Assembly (NCBI GenBank): GCA_944388245.1 | Contig: CALXIA010000011.1 | Span: forward strand, 1-54,558 | Reading direction: 5' to 3' | Source of the DNA: an uncultured Gemmiger sp. | GTDB taxonomy: Bacteria > Bacillota > Clostridia > Oscillospirales > Ruminococcaceae | Length of the DNA stretch: 54,558 bases | The notes under the pieces: model-generated | Database searches by the model: none | The model's input: only the letters and a program-made list of their open reading frames with translations | Told to the model about the DNA's origin: nothing | In this document: positions 24,634 through 33,083 of the stretch, piece after piece | Position numbering within the stretch: the stretch's first letter is position 1 | Layout: every line of letters begins with the position of its first letter | Program-made: the position numbers and the translations under genes

Positions 24634-25557
24634 TTACAGTTTTTCGATGACCCGCAGTTTGGCGCTGCGGCTTCGGCGGTTTTCCTGTTGCTCGTCCGCG
24701 GTGGCCTCGATGGGTTTTCGATTGATCAGCCTGCCCTTGGCCTTGCCGCCGCACACGCAGACCGGCAGTTCCGGCGGACAGGTACAGGCGGTGGCCCACT
24801 GACGAAACCGGTTCTTGACCAGCCGGTCCTCCAGAGAGTGAAAGGTGATGATGGCAAACCGACCGCCCGGATTCAGCATCGAAAAAATGCCGTCCAGCCC
24901 TTCGCTCAAGGCGTCCAGTTCGCCGTTGACGGCGATCCGCAGCGCCTGGAAGGAGCGGCGGCTGGGGTTTTTGTCCTTGCGGCGCACAGCGGGCGGCAGC
25001 GCAGAGGCGATGGTGTCAGCCAGCTGAAGGGTGGTCAGAATGGGCTGACGCTCCCGCAGCCGCACAATGTGCCCGGCTATAGCCCAGGCATAGGGCTCCT
25101 CGCCATACTCCCGCAGGATGCGGGCCAGTTCCTCCCGGCTGGCGGTGTTGACCAGATCCGCGGCGGTGGGGCCGCTTTGGCTCATCCGCATATCCAGCGG
25201 CGCGTCCATCCGATAGGAAAAGCCGCGCTCGCCGTCATCCAGCTGATGGCTTGAAACCCCCAGATCCAGCAGCGCGCCGTCCAGGCCGGCGATCCCCAGC
25301 TGCTGCAGCACCTGAGGGGCGTTGCGGAAGTTGGCCTGCACCACGGTGGCGGGCAGACCCACCAGCCGTTCGGTGGCCACGGCGATGGCGTCCGGGTCCT
25401 GGTCCAGACTGATGAGCCGGCCGGTGGTCAGGCGGCGGGCGATTGCGCCGGAATGTCCCGCCCCGCCGGCGGTGCCGTCCAGGTAGATCCCTTCCGGTTT
25501 GATGGCAAGCCCCTCCAGACATTCCTGCAGCAGCACGGGCTGGTGGCTGAATTCCAT
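24634..25557 (-). CDS. rsmH: 16S rRNA (cytosine-1402-N4)-methyltransferase
   Basis: RsmH (MraW) methylates C1402 in the ribosomal P site. The 307-residue protein opens with FSHQPVLLQECLEGL and YLDGTAGGAGHS, the SAM-binding motif, and carries LLDLGVSSHQLDDGERGFS, DAPLDMRMSQ and the late FAIITFHSLEDRLVKNRF block, all diagnostic. The RRKDKNPSRRSFQALRIAVN segment is also typical. An AAAGGGGG site precedes the ATG, and the gap to mraZ is 21 bases. Confidence 0.96.
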   Translation of the reverse strand: MEFSHQPVLLQECLEGLAIKPEGIYLDGTAGGAGHSGAIARRLTTGRLISLDQDPDAIAVATERLVGLPATVVQANFRNAPQVLQQLGIAGLDGALLDLGVSSHQLDDGERGFSYRMDAPLDMRMSQSGPTAADLVNTASREELARILREYGEEPYAWAIAGHIVRLRERQPILTTLQLADTIASALPPAVRRKDKNPSRRSFQALRIAVNGELDALSEGLDGIFSMLNPGGRFAIITFHSLEDRLVKNRFRQWATACTCPPELPVCVCGGKAKGRLINRKPIEATADEQQENRRSRSAKLRVIEKL

Positions 25558-25578
25558 GCGGGCTTGTCCCCCTTTCGG

Positions 25579-26004
25579 TCAGATATCCAGTTCCTCCATG
25601 GTGGCCGCCAGTTTCTGAGTATCCATGGTGATCTGCTCGTTGTAGGCGCGCCAGGAACGGGTATCCCAGATCTCGGCGTGGTTGCGGTTGCCGATGATGG
25701 TGACCTCTTTCTCCAGCCCGGCGTGCCGGCGCAGCACCGGCGGCAGCAGGATACGGCCCTGCTTGTCCGGCGTGACCTCCTCGGCAGCGGAGAACAAAAA
25801 ACGCTGGATGTCCCGGCTCTTGGTCATACCTTTGGCGGCAAAGGTCGCCGCCAACTGCTCAAACTCACTCTGGGAAAAGGCCACCAGGCAACCGTCCAGC
25901 CAGCGGGTGACCATAAACTTTTCCCCCATCTCCTCCCGGAAACGGGCCGGAAAGTTCAGGCGGCCCTTTGCGTCGATGGCGTAGTTGTACTCGCCCACCA
26001 GCAT
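25579..26004 (-). CDS. mraZ: Transcriptional regulator MraZ
   Basis: MraZ is the DNA-binding regulator of the division cluster and represses its own operon in E. coli. The 141-residue protein has two SpoVT/AbrB-like halves with the conserved AIDAKGRLNFPA (about 9-20) and VTPDKQGRILLPP (about 82-94) turns. The start at 26004 follows an AGGAAAGGGGG site; an in-frame codon at 26064 would overlap the operator repeats and is rejected. The gene leads the cluster and has its binding boxes just upstream. Confidence 0.95.
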   Translation of the reverse strand: MLVGEYNYAIDAKGRLNFPARFREEMGEKFMVTRWLDGCLVAFSQSEFEQLAATFAAKGMTKSRDIQRFLFSAAEEVTPDKQGRILLPPVLRRHAGLEKEVTIIGNRNHAEIWDTRSWRAYNEQITMDTQKLAATMEELDI

Positions 26005-26058
26005 CGCGGCCCGCCCCCTTTCCTGTTGCGGCTTATCCGGGCTAAAGCGGGGATTTCC

Positions 26059-26088
26059 TCCCACTTTTACCCACTTCTACCCACTTAT
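26059..26088 (-). promoter_or_regulatory. MraZ operator: three AAGTGGGTA-type repeats
   Basis: On the minus strand the sequence reads AAGTGGGTAG, AAGTGGGTAA, AAGTGGGAGG: three direct repeats at exactly 10-base spacing, lying between the promoter and the mraZ start. MraZ is known to bind GTGGG-type repeats with helical-turn spacing upstream of its own gene. Confidence 0.85.
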
Positions 26089-26095
26089 ATGCTTT

Positions 26096-26123
26096 ATTAT
26101 ACTGAACGCCCCCCCAAAAAGCA
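26096..26123 (-). promoter_or_regulatory. Promoter of the division cluster
   Basis: Minus strand -35 TTGCTT (26118-26123), 16-base spacer holding a G6 run, -10 TATAAT (26096-26101), ten bases upstream of the MraZ boxes. Confidence 0.65.
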
Positions 26124-26248
26124 ATAGGCCCGGTACAAAAACTCCGGGCCCGAATTGTCTTTTTTTGGCGTATTTACACGGTTTTTCCCGCCTTGCTATG
26201 GCGGGTGTGAAAGATCGGTTACAAAACAGGGACAAAGTATCCTTTGAG

Positions 26249-26285
26249 AAAAAGAACAGGCGGAGAGGCATACGCCTTTCCGCCT
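26249..26285 (-). terminator. Intrinsic terminator after the coiled-coil gene
   Basis: AGGCGGA-AGGC with GCCT-TCCGCCT (26258-26285, one bulged pair) followed on the minus strand by TTCTTTTT. It ends the rsmD/coiled-coil transcript about 20 bases after the stop. Confidence 0.75.
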
Positions 26286-26305
26286 TGTATTGAGTTGCTG
26301 TCCGT

Positions 26306-26764
26306 TCAGCCGTTTTTGGCCGCCTGGCGCAGGTTGCTGCGCACATTTTTTACCTCGGCGGCACTGCGGACCAGCTGTTCCTCACTGGCGCGCAGCATAT
26401 TGTCGCAATATTCGGTGACCGTCTGGCGCATCTCCCGGGCCTGGGTCTGGGCTGTGGACACGATCTCCGCCGCCCGCTGCTGGGCGGCGCGCACCACTTC
26501 CTGTTCCCCCACCAGGATGCGGGCCCGCTCCTCGGCCTTCTTGATGAGGGCCTCGCTCTCCCGCTTGGCGCCGGCGATGATCTCGCCCCGGTCCTGCACG
26601 ATCGCCTTGGCCTGCCGGATCTCGTTGGGCAGGTTCAGGCGCACCTCGTCGATCAGGTCCCGAACCTTTTCCACATCCACCGCCCGCTTGCCGCCGCTGA
26701 AAGGCAGGCCTGTCCCCTCTTCCAGGGTTTCTTCCATCATATCCAACAGTTCATCGATATTCAT
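26306..26764 (-). CDS. Coiled-coil protein (V-ATPase subunit H/E-like annotation)
   Basis: The 152-residue protein is charged and helical, with long heptad stretches (about residues 40-150, IRQAKAIVQDRGEIIAGAKRESEALIKKAEERARILV-type). Proteins of this kind behind rsmD are often labelled as ATPase or vacuolar ATPase subunit H-like, or likened to DivIVA, on coiled coil alone. There is no membrane helix. Its ATG overlaps the rsmD stop (ATGA), so the two are translated together, and the ribosome site AAAGGAG is inside rsmD. Real function unknown. Confidence 0.75.
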   Translation of the reverse strand: MNIDELLDMMEETLEEGTGLPFSGGKRAVDVEKVRDLIDEVRLNLPNEIRQAKAIVQDRGEIIAGAKRESEALIKKAEERARILVGEQEVVRAAQQRAAEIVSTAQTQAREMRQTVTEYCDNMLRASEEQLVRSAAEVKNVRSNLRQAAKNG

Positions 26765-27312
26765 AGGTCTGCACTCCTTTTCTGATAGCGGGTCACCAGG
26801 ACGGTGCCGTATCGGTATTGTTTGATCTTTTCCAGCCCGGCGGCCTCGTCGGGAAGTTCGGCCGCCAGTTCGCTCTCGCAGAGCACCGTGCCGCCCGGTG
26901 TGATGCGGGCCGCCAAAAGCGGCAGGATCTCGGCCAGCGTGCCATGCCGGTAGGGCGGGTCCAGCAGCGCCAGGTGAAAGGTGTCCTGGGTGCGGGCAAG
27001 AAACGCGTCCGCTTCGCTCCAGACCACCTGGGCCCGGTTCTCCACGCCGGCGGCCCGGCAGTTGCGCTTGACCACCTCCACCGCGGGACGGCTGCGATCC
27101 ACAAAAACGCAGCGGGCCGCGCCGCGGCTCAACGCTTCGATCCCCAGCTGGCCGCTGCCCGCGAACAGATCCAGCACCCGCGCCTCCGGGATCAGGAACT
27201 GCAGCGCGCTGAACATCCCCTCCTTGACCCGGTCAATGGTGGGCCGGGTCACATCCTCGCCGGGCAGGGTCTCCAGACGGGTCCCCCGGGCGGAACCGGA
27301 AATCACGCGCAT
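26761..27312 (-). CDS. rsmD: 16S rRNA (guanine-966-N2)-methyltransferase
   Basis: RsmD methylates G966 of 16S rRNA. The 183-residue protein starts MRVISGSARGTRL, has RPTIDRVKEGMFSAL, the SAM-binding VLDLFAGSGQLGIEALSRGA and the catalytic DPPY box (LALLDPPYRHG), in the standard order and length. An AGGAGGT site precedes the ATG. It lies three bases behind the uvrC stop and overlaps the next gene by four bases, so uvrC, rsmD and the coiled-coil gene form one unit. Confidence 0.96.
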   Translation of the reverse strand: MRVISGSARGTRLETLPGEDVTRPTIDRVKEGMFSALQFLIPEARVLDLFAGSGQLGIEALSRGAARCVFVDRSRPAVEVVKRNCRAAGVENRAQVVWSEADAFLARTQDTFHLALLDPPYRHGTLAEILPLLAARITPGGTVLCESELAAELPDEAAGLEKIKQYRYGTVLVTRYQKRSADL

Positions 27313-27315
27313 ACT

Positions 27316-29214
27316 TCAAACCTCCTTGGCCGCCCCGTTCGGGGGGCACGTTTCATTATGGGGGCTGGCGGGCGGCTTGTCAAGAGCCGTTTCCGGGTGA
27401 AAATGGGCAAAGATCGCCTGGGCTGTGACCGGACCCACCCCCGGCGTTTCACACAGCTGGTCCACCGAAGCCTCCCGCACCGCGGCCACCGTGCGGAATT
27501 TGGCCAGCAGCGCTTTGGCCGCCGCCGGGCCCACCCCCGGCACCTCGGTCAGGCGGGAGGAATAGGATTTTTTCTTCTGGGTCTGCCGCTGGTAGGAAAT
27601 GGCAAACCGGTGCACCTCGTCCTGGATGGAGGTGATAAAGGTGAAGATCCCCCGGTGCATACTCACGGCGATCTCCGCGCCGCCGGGGGCCACGATGGCC
27701 CGGGTGCGGTGGCGGTCGTCCTTGACCATGCCGAACAGCGGCACATCCGCCAGCTTGGTGCCGGCAAGCGCCGTTTGCACCGCGCTCACCTGCCCGCGGC
27801 CGCCGTCCAACAGGATCAGGTCCGGTTTTTGGGCAAAAGAACCGGCGGCGTCCGGCTTTTCGTACTCAGCAGCCCGGCGGCTCAGGGTCTCGGCCATGCT
27901 GGCGTAGTCGTCGGTGCCCAGCACGGTGCGCATCTTGAAGCGCCGGTAATCGCTCTTTTTGGGTTTTCCCTCTTCAAACACCACCATGCCGCAGACGCTG
28001 GTGCCCTCGCCCCAGTTGGAGATGTCGTAACTTTCGATCCGGCGGGGCGGGGCGGGCAATCCCAGCACCTGGGCAGTCTCGTCCAGCAGGCGCTCCTGCT
28101 TGCCGTAGCGGCCGCTCTCCCGGGCCAGCCGCTCCACCGCGTTGGTGTAGGCCATGGTGACCAGCTTGGCCACATCCCCCTTTTGCGGCACATACAGGTG
28201 GACCTTGGCGCCCCGGGTCTGCTCCAGCAGCTGTTGCAGCGCTTCGGCGTCCTCCGGCAGGGCGTCCACCGCAATGGTGCGGGGGATCTCCTCTCCGTCC
28301 AGGTAGTAGCGGGACAAGAACTCCTCCCGCACCCCGTCCGCGTCGGCGGTGTCGTGAAACACGAACTCCCGCTTGTCCGCCAGACGGCCCCGGCGGTACC
28401 GCAGCACCGCGGCGCATACCGCCCGGGTGGTGGCGGCCAGGGCGATCACGTCCATCTGGGTGCGCTCGTCCACCACCACCTTCTGCCCTTCGCTGACCTT
28501 GCGGATGGCGGCCAGCTGATCCCGGATCAGGGCGGCCTGTTCAAAATCCAGCCGCTCGGCGGCGGCGGTCATCCGCTCCTCCAGGGTTTTGAGGATCTCC
28601 TTTTTTCCGTAACGGATCATGTGCACCGCCCCGGCCACCGCCTCGTTATAGGCCTCCCGGCTGATCTTGCCGCTGCACAGCCCCATGCACTTGCCGATAT
28701 GGGCATTCAGGCAGGGGCGGCCCTTGCCGATATCCTCCGGGAACCGACGGTTGCAGCGGGGCAGCTGAAAGCAGTCCTGGGCGGTCTGGACCATCTCCCG
28801 CACCGCGAAGCTGGAGGTGAAGGGCCCAATATATTCGGCGCCGTCCTCCTCCTTCTGCAGCACGGCGGACAGCCGCGGGTAGGCCTCCCGGGTGACCCGC
28901 ACATAGCTGTAGCCCTTGTCGTCCTTGAGCAGGATGTTGTATTTGGGGGTGTGGGCCTTGATCTGGCTGGCTTCCAGCACCAGCGCCTCAAATTCGCTCT
29001 GGCAGACGATCACATCAAACTCGTACGCGTTTTCGATCATCCGGGTGACCTTGGCGTCGTGCGGGACCCCTTCGCGGAAATACTGACGCACCCGGGTGCG
29101 CAGGCGCTTGGCCTTGCCGATATAGATGATCGTCCCCTCCTTGTCCCGGATGATATACACGCCGGGCAACAAGGGCAGCATACAGGCCTTTTCGTACAGC
29201 TGGGCTTTGGTCAT
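27316..29214 (-). CDS. uvrC: Excinuclease ABC subunit C
   Basis: UvrC makes both incisions in nucleotide-excision repair with UvrA and UvrB. The 632-residue protein has the GIY-YIG 3'-nuclease (LPGVYIIRDKEGTIIYIGKAK, about 14-36, then RTRVRQYF), a Cys-containing CNRRFPEDIGKGRPCLNAHIGKCMGLC block, a UVR domain (about 200-235, LEERMTAAAERLDFEQAALIRDQLAAI), the RNase H-like 5'-nuclease with ESYDISNWGEGTSVCGMVVF and DLILLDGGRGQVSA, and a C-terminal helix-hairpin-helix pair (LTEVPGVGPAAAKALL, CETPGVGPVTAQAI). The start at 29214 follows AAAGGAGC; a codon at 29253 is inside the upstream terminator. Confidence 0.96.
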   Translation of the reverse strand: MTKAQLYEKACMLPLLPGVYIIRDKEGTIIYIGKAKRLRTRVRQYFREGVPHDAKVTRMIENAYEFDVIVCQSEFEALVLEASQIKAHTPKYNILLKDDKGYSYVRVTREAYPRLSAVLQKEEDGAEYIGPFTSSFAVREMVQTAQDCFQLPRCNRRFPEDIGKGRPCLNAHIGKCMGLCSGKISREAYNEAVAGAVHMIRYGKKEILKTLEERMTAAAERLDFEQAALIRDQLAAIRKVSEGQKVVVDERTQMDVIALAATTRAVCAAVLRYRRGRLADKREFVFHDTADADGVREEFLSRYYLDGEEIPRTIAVDALPEDAEALQQLLEQTRGAKVHLYVPQKGDVAKLVTMAYTNAVERLARESGRYGKQERLLDETAQVLGLPAPPRRIESYDISNWGEGTSVCGMVVFEEGKPKKSDYRRFKMRTVLGTDDYASMAETLSRRAAEYEKPDAAGSFAQKPDLILLDGGRGQVSAVQTALAGTKLADVPLFGMVKDDRHRTRAIVAPGGAEIAVSMHRGIFTFITSIQDEVHRFAISYQRQTQKKKSYSSRLTEVPGVGPAAAKALLAKFRTVAAVREASVDQLCETPGVGPVTAQAIFAHFHPETALDKPPASPHNETCPPNGAAKEV

Positions 29215-29251
29215 GGATGAAAAGCTCCTTTGGCAAAAATACAGGGATAGC

Positions 29252-29282
29252 AAAAAGCGGGCAGCCGCCGGGCCGCCCGCTC
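29252..29282 (-). terminator. Intrinsic terminator after ptsH
   Basis: AGCGGGC...GCCCGCT stem with an inner GC-rich part (29257-29282), followed on the minus strand by TTTTTGC. It lies 16 bases after the ptsH stop and before the uvrC ribosome site. Confidence 0.8.
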
Positions 29283-29298
29283 ATGACACGATGTTGGA

Positions 29299-29562
29299 TT
29301 ATTCGGCAAAACCGCTGTTGACCAGCTTGACCAGACCTTCCACCGCGGCCTGCTCGTCGGCGCCGTCGGCAATGATCCGGATGGTGGTGCCGCCCACGAT
29401 GCCCAGGCTCAGAACGCCCAGCAGGCTCTTGGCATTGACACGACGCTCTTCTTTTTCGACCCAAATAGAGGACTTGTACTCGTTGGCCTTCTGAATGAAG
29501 AAGGTAGCGGGACGAGCGTGCAGACCGACCTGATTCTCAACAGTGACTTCTTTAACAAACAT
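29299..29562 (-). CDS. ptsH: Phosphocarrier protein HPr
   Basis: HPr passes phosphate from PEP/enzyme I to the sugar-specific PTS enzymes and, when phosphorylated on Ser46, acts as co-repressor with CcpA in Gram-positive bacteria. The 87-residue protein has the active site GLHARPA with His15 and Arg17, and Ser46 in AKSLLGVLSLGI, both at the canonical positions, so it is HPr and not Crh. No enzyme I or HPr kinase gene is nearby. The ATG at 29562 follows an AGGAGCG site; the frame stays open upstream, into a promoter region, and is not used. Confidence 0.95.
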   Translation of the reverse strand: MFVKEVTVENQVGLHARPATFFIQKANEYKSSIWVEKEERRVNAKSLLGVLSLGIVGGTTIRIIADGADEQAAVEGLVKLVNSGFAE

Positions 29563-29623
29563 GGTACCTTCGCTCCTAATTCTCATCGTAAATTTGGGTT
29601 TGAGAGCCCCATTGCATGACAAC

Positions 29624-29652
29624 ATTTTATCGCATCCCCGCCCCCTTGTACA
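29624..29652 (-). promoter_or_regulatory. Probable promoter of ptsH
   Basis: Minus strand -35 TGTACA (29647-29652), 17-base spacer, -10 TAAAAT (29624-29629), about 60 bases before the start. The -35 is four of six to consensus. Confidence 0.5.
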
Positions 29653-29723
29653 GGGGTTTTGGGCAATTTTGTCAGTTCTCCGAATCTGGGCTTTTTCAAA
29701 AACGCCGTGTTTGTACAACTTCA

Positions 29724-29756
29724 CCAGTTAGTTTTTCACATACTTGGCCAGTTAGT
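29724..29756. repeat. Two CCAGTTAGT direct repeats between trmD and ptsH
   Basis: CCAGTTAGT at 29724-29732 and 29748-29756, 24 bases apart, in an AT-rich 236-base gap upstream of the ptsH promoter. Spacing close to two helical turns would suit a dimeric regulator, but nothing else supports this. Confidence 0.35.
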
Positions 29757-29798
29757 CAAATGTTTTCAACATCTTTCCACAATTCAAAGAACACCGTG

Positions 29799-30518
29799 TT
29801 ATTTCCGGGGACCGCGCGCCTGCCAGGCGGCGTACAGATCAGGACGGCGCGTCCGGGTGCGCTCCAGGCTTTGCTGCGCACGCCATTTTTCAATATTGGC
29901 GTGGTGTCCGGTGAGCAGCACCCCCGGCACCGCCCGGCCCTGCCAGACCTCCGGCCGGGTGTACTGGGGATATTCCAGCAGGCCGTTCCAATGGCTTTCC
30001 TCCTGGTAGCCCTGGGGCTCGGCCAGCACGCCGGGCTGCAGCCGCAGCACGCTGTCCGCCACCACCAGAGCGGCCAGTTCCCCGCCGGTGAGCACATAAT
30101 CCCCGATGCTGATCTCCTCGTCCCCGATCGCCTGGATCACCCGCTCGTCCATGCCCTCGTAGTGACCGCAGACCAGCAGCAGATTGTCATATTCGGCCAG
30201 GCGGCGGGCGTGGCTTTCCTCAAAGCGGACGCCGGCCGCGGTCATAAAGACGATGTGGGGCCGGGGCCGGCCGTACAGCCAGTTCTGCCGGATGATGGCC
30301 CGGCAGCAGTCGTAGATGGGCTGGGCGTTCATCACCATGCCGCAGCCGCCCCCGTAGGGATAGTCGTCCACCTGTTTCTGTTTGTTGAGGGTATAGTCCC
30401 GGATCTGATGGCAGTGGGTCTCGACCAGGCCCTTGCGGGCGGCGCGGCCCAGGATGCTCTCGTTCAGATAGGCCTGGCACACCTCCGGGAACAGGGTGGC
30501 AATGTCGATGCGCATCAT
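29799..30518 (-). CDS. trmD: tRNA (guanine-37-N1)-methyltransferase
   Basis: TrmD makes m1G37 in tRNAs that read CNN codons and prevents frameshifting; it is a SPOUT enzyme with a deep trefoil knot. The 239-residue protein opens with [11 protein letters not shown] and has the cofactor-binding [31 protein letters not shown] (knot) and, near the C-terminus, [13 protein letters not shown], all family marks. It follows rimM with an ATGA overlap and is the last gene of the rpsP operon. The L19 gene rplS, which follows trmD in many bacteria, is not here. No convincing terminator follows. Confidence 0.96.
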   Translation of the reverse strand: MMRIDIATLFPEVCQAYLNESILGRAARKGLVETHCHQIRDYTLNKQKQVDDYPYGGGCGMVMNAQPIYDCCRAIIRQNWLYGRPRPHIVFMTAAGVRFEESHARRLAEYDNLLLVCGHYEGMDERVIQAIGDEEISIGDYVLTGGELAALVVADSVLRLQPGVLAEPQGYQEESHWNGLLEYPQYTRPEVWQGRAVPGVLLTGHHANIEKWRAQQSLERTRTRRPDLYAAWQARGPRK

Positions 30519-31048
30519 TCCGCTTCATCTCCGTTCTGGGCGGGGCCGAACATGCCCGGAATGGGCCGCACCCGGATATAGCCCTCCTCCGGGCATTTCT
30601 CCACCAGGAACTCCGCCACCCCCGGGAACCGGTACTCGGCGCCGTCCTCGGCGCGGACGGTATAGATATCCTGGGCGGCGGGATGGCTGATATCCTGCAC
30701 CGTGCCGTAGCACGCGCCGGTATCCGCGTCCAGCACCCGGCAGCCCAGCAGATCCTGGATAAAAAAGGCGCCTTTCGGCAGGCGCACGTCCGCCCGGTCA
30801 ATGTAGAGCACCCGGCCCACCATGGCCCGGGCCGCGTCCATGTCGGCCACCCCTTCCAGCCGCAGCAGGCCCATATTCTTGTGGGGGCGCAGACCGGTCA
30901 CCCGCGTTTCGCCCTCGCCCTGAGCGGACCGGTACACCCGCGTCAGCCGGCCCAAAAAGGCCACACTGTCGCACCAGAGTTCCAGTTTCATCTCGCCGGT
31001 GACCCCGTGGGGCGCCACGATCCGGCCGATCTCCAGATATTGCTGCAT
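30515..31048 (-). CDS. rimM: 16S rRNA processing protein RimM
   Basis: RimM helps assemble the 30S head around S19 and 16S helices. The 177-residue protein has the N-terminal RimM domain ([23 protein letters not shown]), a central [21 protein letters not shown] block and the C-terminal PRC-barrel-like part ([13 protein letters not shown], then [22 protein letters not shown]). The start at 31048 follows AAAGGAGCC; a codon at 31069 overlaps the terminator T run and is rejected. It is preceded by an intrinsic terminator, so its expression is likely lower than that of rpsP and khpA. It overlaps trmD by four bases. Confidence 0.94.
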   Translation of the reverse strand: MQQYLEIGRIVAPHGVTGEMKLELWCDSVAFLGRLTRVYRSAQGEGETRVTGLRPHKNMGLLRLEGVADMDAARAMVGRVLYIDRADVRLPKGAFFIQDLLGCRVLDADTGACYGTVQDISHPAAQDIYTVRAEDGAEYRFPGVAEFLVEKCPEEGYIRVRPIPGMFGPAQNGDEAE

Positions 31049-31070
31049 AACGGCTCCTTTACTTTGCATG

Positions 31071-31102
31071 AAAAAAAGCCTTTTGCGCGGGGCAAAAGGC
31101 TT
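31071..31102 (-). terminator. Intrinsic terminator inside the operon, between khpA and rimM
   Basis: An 11-bp perfect stem, AAGCCTTTTGC (31076-31086) with GCAAAAGGCTT (31092-31102), and a 5-base loop. On the minus strand it is followed by seven T. It starts 19 bases after the khpA stop and ends 23 bases before the rimM start. Confidence 0.88.
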
Positions 31103-31120
31103 GTGACGGTGCGGCCGGGA

Positions 31121-31354
31121 TCAGTCGATCTCGACCATGACCTTGTCGCCCTGACGGACGGCGGCCGCCCGCATCACGATGCGGATGGCCTTTGCGATAC
31201 GGCCCTGCTTGCCAATGACCCGGCCCATGTCCCCTTCGGCCACATGCAGGTGATAGACGATGGTGCCGTCCTCTCGGGGGGCATCCACTGTGACCTGCAC
31301 GGCGTCCGGCTCATCCACCAGCCCTCTGGCAACGGCCAGCAACAGCTCCTGCAT
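31121..31354 (-). CDS. khpA: KH-domain RNA-binding protein KhpA
   Basis: KhpA is a small RNA-binding protein that works with KhpB/Jag and is linked to cell size and wall synthesis in other Firmicutes. The 77-residue protein is one type II KH domain with the GXXG-type loop VIGKQGRIAKAIRIVMRAAA (about 45-65), preceded by the VDEPDAVQV segment. An ACGGAGG site precedes the ATG. It lies between rpsP and rimM, its usual place, and has a strong terminator directly behind it. Confidence 0.93.
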   Translation of the reverse strand: MQELLLAVARGLVDEPDAVQVTVDAPREDGTIVYHLHVAEGDMGRVIGKQGRIAKAIRIVMRAAAVRQGDKVMVEID

Positions 31355-31375
31355 GGATCGTACCTCCGTTTTGGG

Positions 31376-31618
31376 TTACAGAATGTTGGACTTCTTCAGC
31401 AGCACACGCACAGTGTCGGTGGGCTGAGCGCCGGTGGCGATCCACTTTTTGGCCTTCTCGCCATCGATGTTCACAACAGCGGGCTCCTTGGTGGGATCGT
31501 AGTAGCCGATCTCCTCAATGAAGCGGCCGTCGCGGGGGAAGCGGCTATCCGCCACCACAACACGATAGAAAGGAGCCTTCTTGGCGCCCATACGGCGCAG
31601 TCTGATCTTAACAGCCAT
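31376..31618 (-). CDS. rpsP: 30S ribosomal protein S16
   Basis: The 80-residue protein starts [26 protein letters not shown] and continues [16 protein letters not shown], the S16 signature. S16 is needed for 30S assembly. The start at 31618 has an AGGAGGT site; the frame remains open far upstream into the ffh end but that is not used. It lies 109 bases behind ffh, and that gap holds a GCCCG/CGGGC hairpin that could be part of a leader. Confidence 0.97.
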   Translation of the reverse strand: MAVKIRLRRMGAKKAPFYRVVVADSRFPRDGRFIEEIGYYDPTKEPAVVNIDGEKAKKWIATGAQPTDTVRVLLKKSNIL

Positions 31619-31727
31619 GATTACGTTACCTCCTGAAAATCTTGCGGCCCGGTTCGGGCGCGGTAGAAAAATGTATAACACCCGCACCGCCTGGCGGCCT
31701 GGGTCATACCAAACATTGTGGGGGCGT

Positions 31728-33065
31728 TCAGCGCGGCAGCCGGCCGCCCATCCCCATCCGCCGGCCAAAGGCCTTGGGATTCTTCTTGAACTGCTTCATG
31801 AGCTTCTGCATCATTTCATACTGGCGCAGCAGGCGGTTGACCTGCTCCACCGTGGTGCCGCTGCCCGCCGCGATCCGCCGCTTGCGCTTGGGATCGATCA
31901 GGGAGGGCTTGGCCCGCTCGGCGGGGGTCATGCTGTAGATGATCGCCTCGACCTGGACAAACGCCTTGTCGTCCACCTGGCTGGGGTCGATCTTGTTGCC
32001 GCCGGGCAGCATCCCCAGAAGCGCCGACACACCGCCCATCTTCTTCATCTGGGCCAGCTGGGCCAGCATGTCGTTCATATCGAACTTGTTTTCCATCAGG
32101 CGGCGGGCTGTCTCCTCCGCCTGCTTGTCATCCTGGGCCTGCTGGGCCTTCTCGATCAGGGTGAGCACGTCGCCCATGCCCAGGATCCGCCCGGCCATGC
32201 GGCCCGGATGGAACACCTCCAGGTCATCCAGCTTTTCGCCGGTGCCCTGGAACTTGATCGGCTTGCCGGTGACCGCCTTGACGCTGAGCGCCGCGCCGCC
32301 CCGGGTATCGCCGTCGGTCTTGGTGAGCACGATGCCGTCCACGCCCACCGCCTCGTTAAAGGCTTTGGCCACGTTGACTGCGTCCTGACCGGCCATGGCG
32401 TCCACCACCAGCAGCACCTCGTCCACCGTGACGGCCTGCTTGATCCGGTCCAGCTCGGCCATAAGGGCTTCGTCCACATGCAGACGGCCGGCGGTATCCA
32501 GGATCACAATGTCGTTGCCGTGGTCCTTGGCGTGGGCCACCGCCTTGGCGGCGATCTCCTCGGGCTTGGCCTGGCCCATCTCAAACACCGGCACCCCGGC
32601 CTGGGCCCCCACCACCTTCAACTGGTCGATGGCGGCGGGCCGGTAGACGTCGCAGGCCACCAGCAGCGGGCGGTGCCCCTGTTTCAAAAACCACTTGCCC
32701 AGCTTGGCGGCGTGGGTGGTCTTGCCATTGCCCTGCAGGCCGCACATCATGATGACCGTGGGCGGCTTGGATTTGATATGAATACGGGCCGCCTCCTGGC
32801 CGCCCATCAGGTTGGTGAGTTCCTCGTTGACGATCTTGACCACCTGCTGGGCGGGGGTGAGGCTCTCCATGACCTCCTGCCCCAGGGCCCGCTCGGTGAC
32901 CTCATTGCAAAAATCCTTCGCGACCTTGAAGTTGACGTCGGCCTCCAGCAGGGCCATGCGCACCTCCCGCATGGCGGCCTTCACGTCCGCCTCGGTCAGC
33001 TTGCCCTTGCCGCGCAGTTTTTTGAATACACCGGCCAGACGGTCGGAAAGGGATTCAAATGCCAT
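31728..33065 (-). CDS. ffh: Signal recognition particle GTPase Ffh
   Basis: Ffh binds signal peptides and SRP RNA and docks with FtsY to bring membrane proteins to SecYEG. The 445-residue protein has the N domain ([23 protein letters not shown]), the G domain with [32 protein letters not shown] and [14 protein letters not shown], the closing [12 protein letters not shown], and the Met-rich M domain ([18 protein letters not shown], then the SRP-RNA-binding [20 protein letters not shown]). It is complete, and a GCGAGGAA site precedes the ATG. It lies 18 bases behind ylxM. Confidence 0.97.
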   Translation of the reverse strand: MAFESLSDRLAGVFKKLRGKGKLTEADVKAAMREVRMALLEADVNFKVAKDFCNEVTERALGQEVMESLTPAQQVVKIVNEELTNLMGGQEAARIHIKSKPPTVIMMCGLQGNGKTTHAAKLGKWFLKQGHRPLLVACDVYRPAAIDQLKVVGAQAGVPVFEMGQAKPEEIAAKAVAHAKDHGNDIVILDTAGRLHVDEALMAELDRIKQAVTVDEVLLVVDAMAGQDAVNVAKAFNEAVGVDGIVLTKTDGDTRGGAALSVKAVTGKPIKFQGTGEKLDDLEVFHPGRMAGRILGMGDVLTLIEKAQQAQDDKQAEETARRLMENKFDMNDMLAQLAQMKKMGGVSALLGMLPGGNKIDPSQVDDKAFVQVEAIIYSMTPAERAKPSLIDPKRKRRIAAGSGTTVEQVNRLLRQYEMMQKLMKQFKKNPKAFGRRMGMGGRLPR

Positions 33066-33083
33066 ATCGTTTCCTCGCTGCCC

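Noticed and set aside
31619-31727. Possible SRP RNA or ribosomal-protein leader RNA between ffh and rpsP
   Set aside because: Only a short GCCCG/CGGGC hairpin is present; no GGAA tetraloop SRP core or known leader motif was seen.
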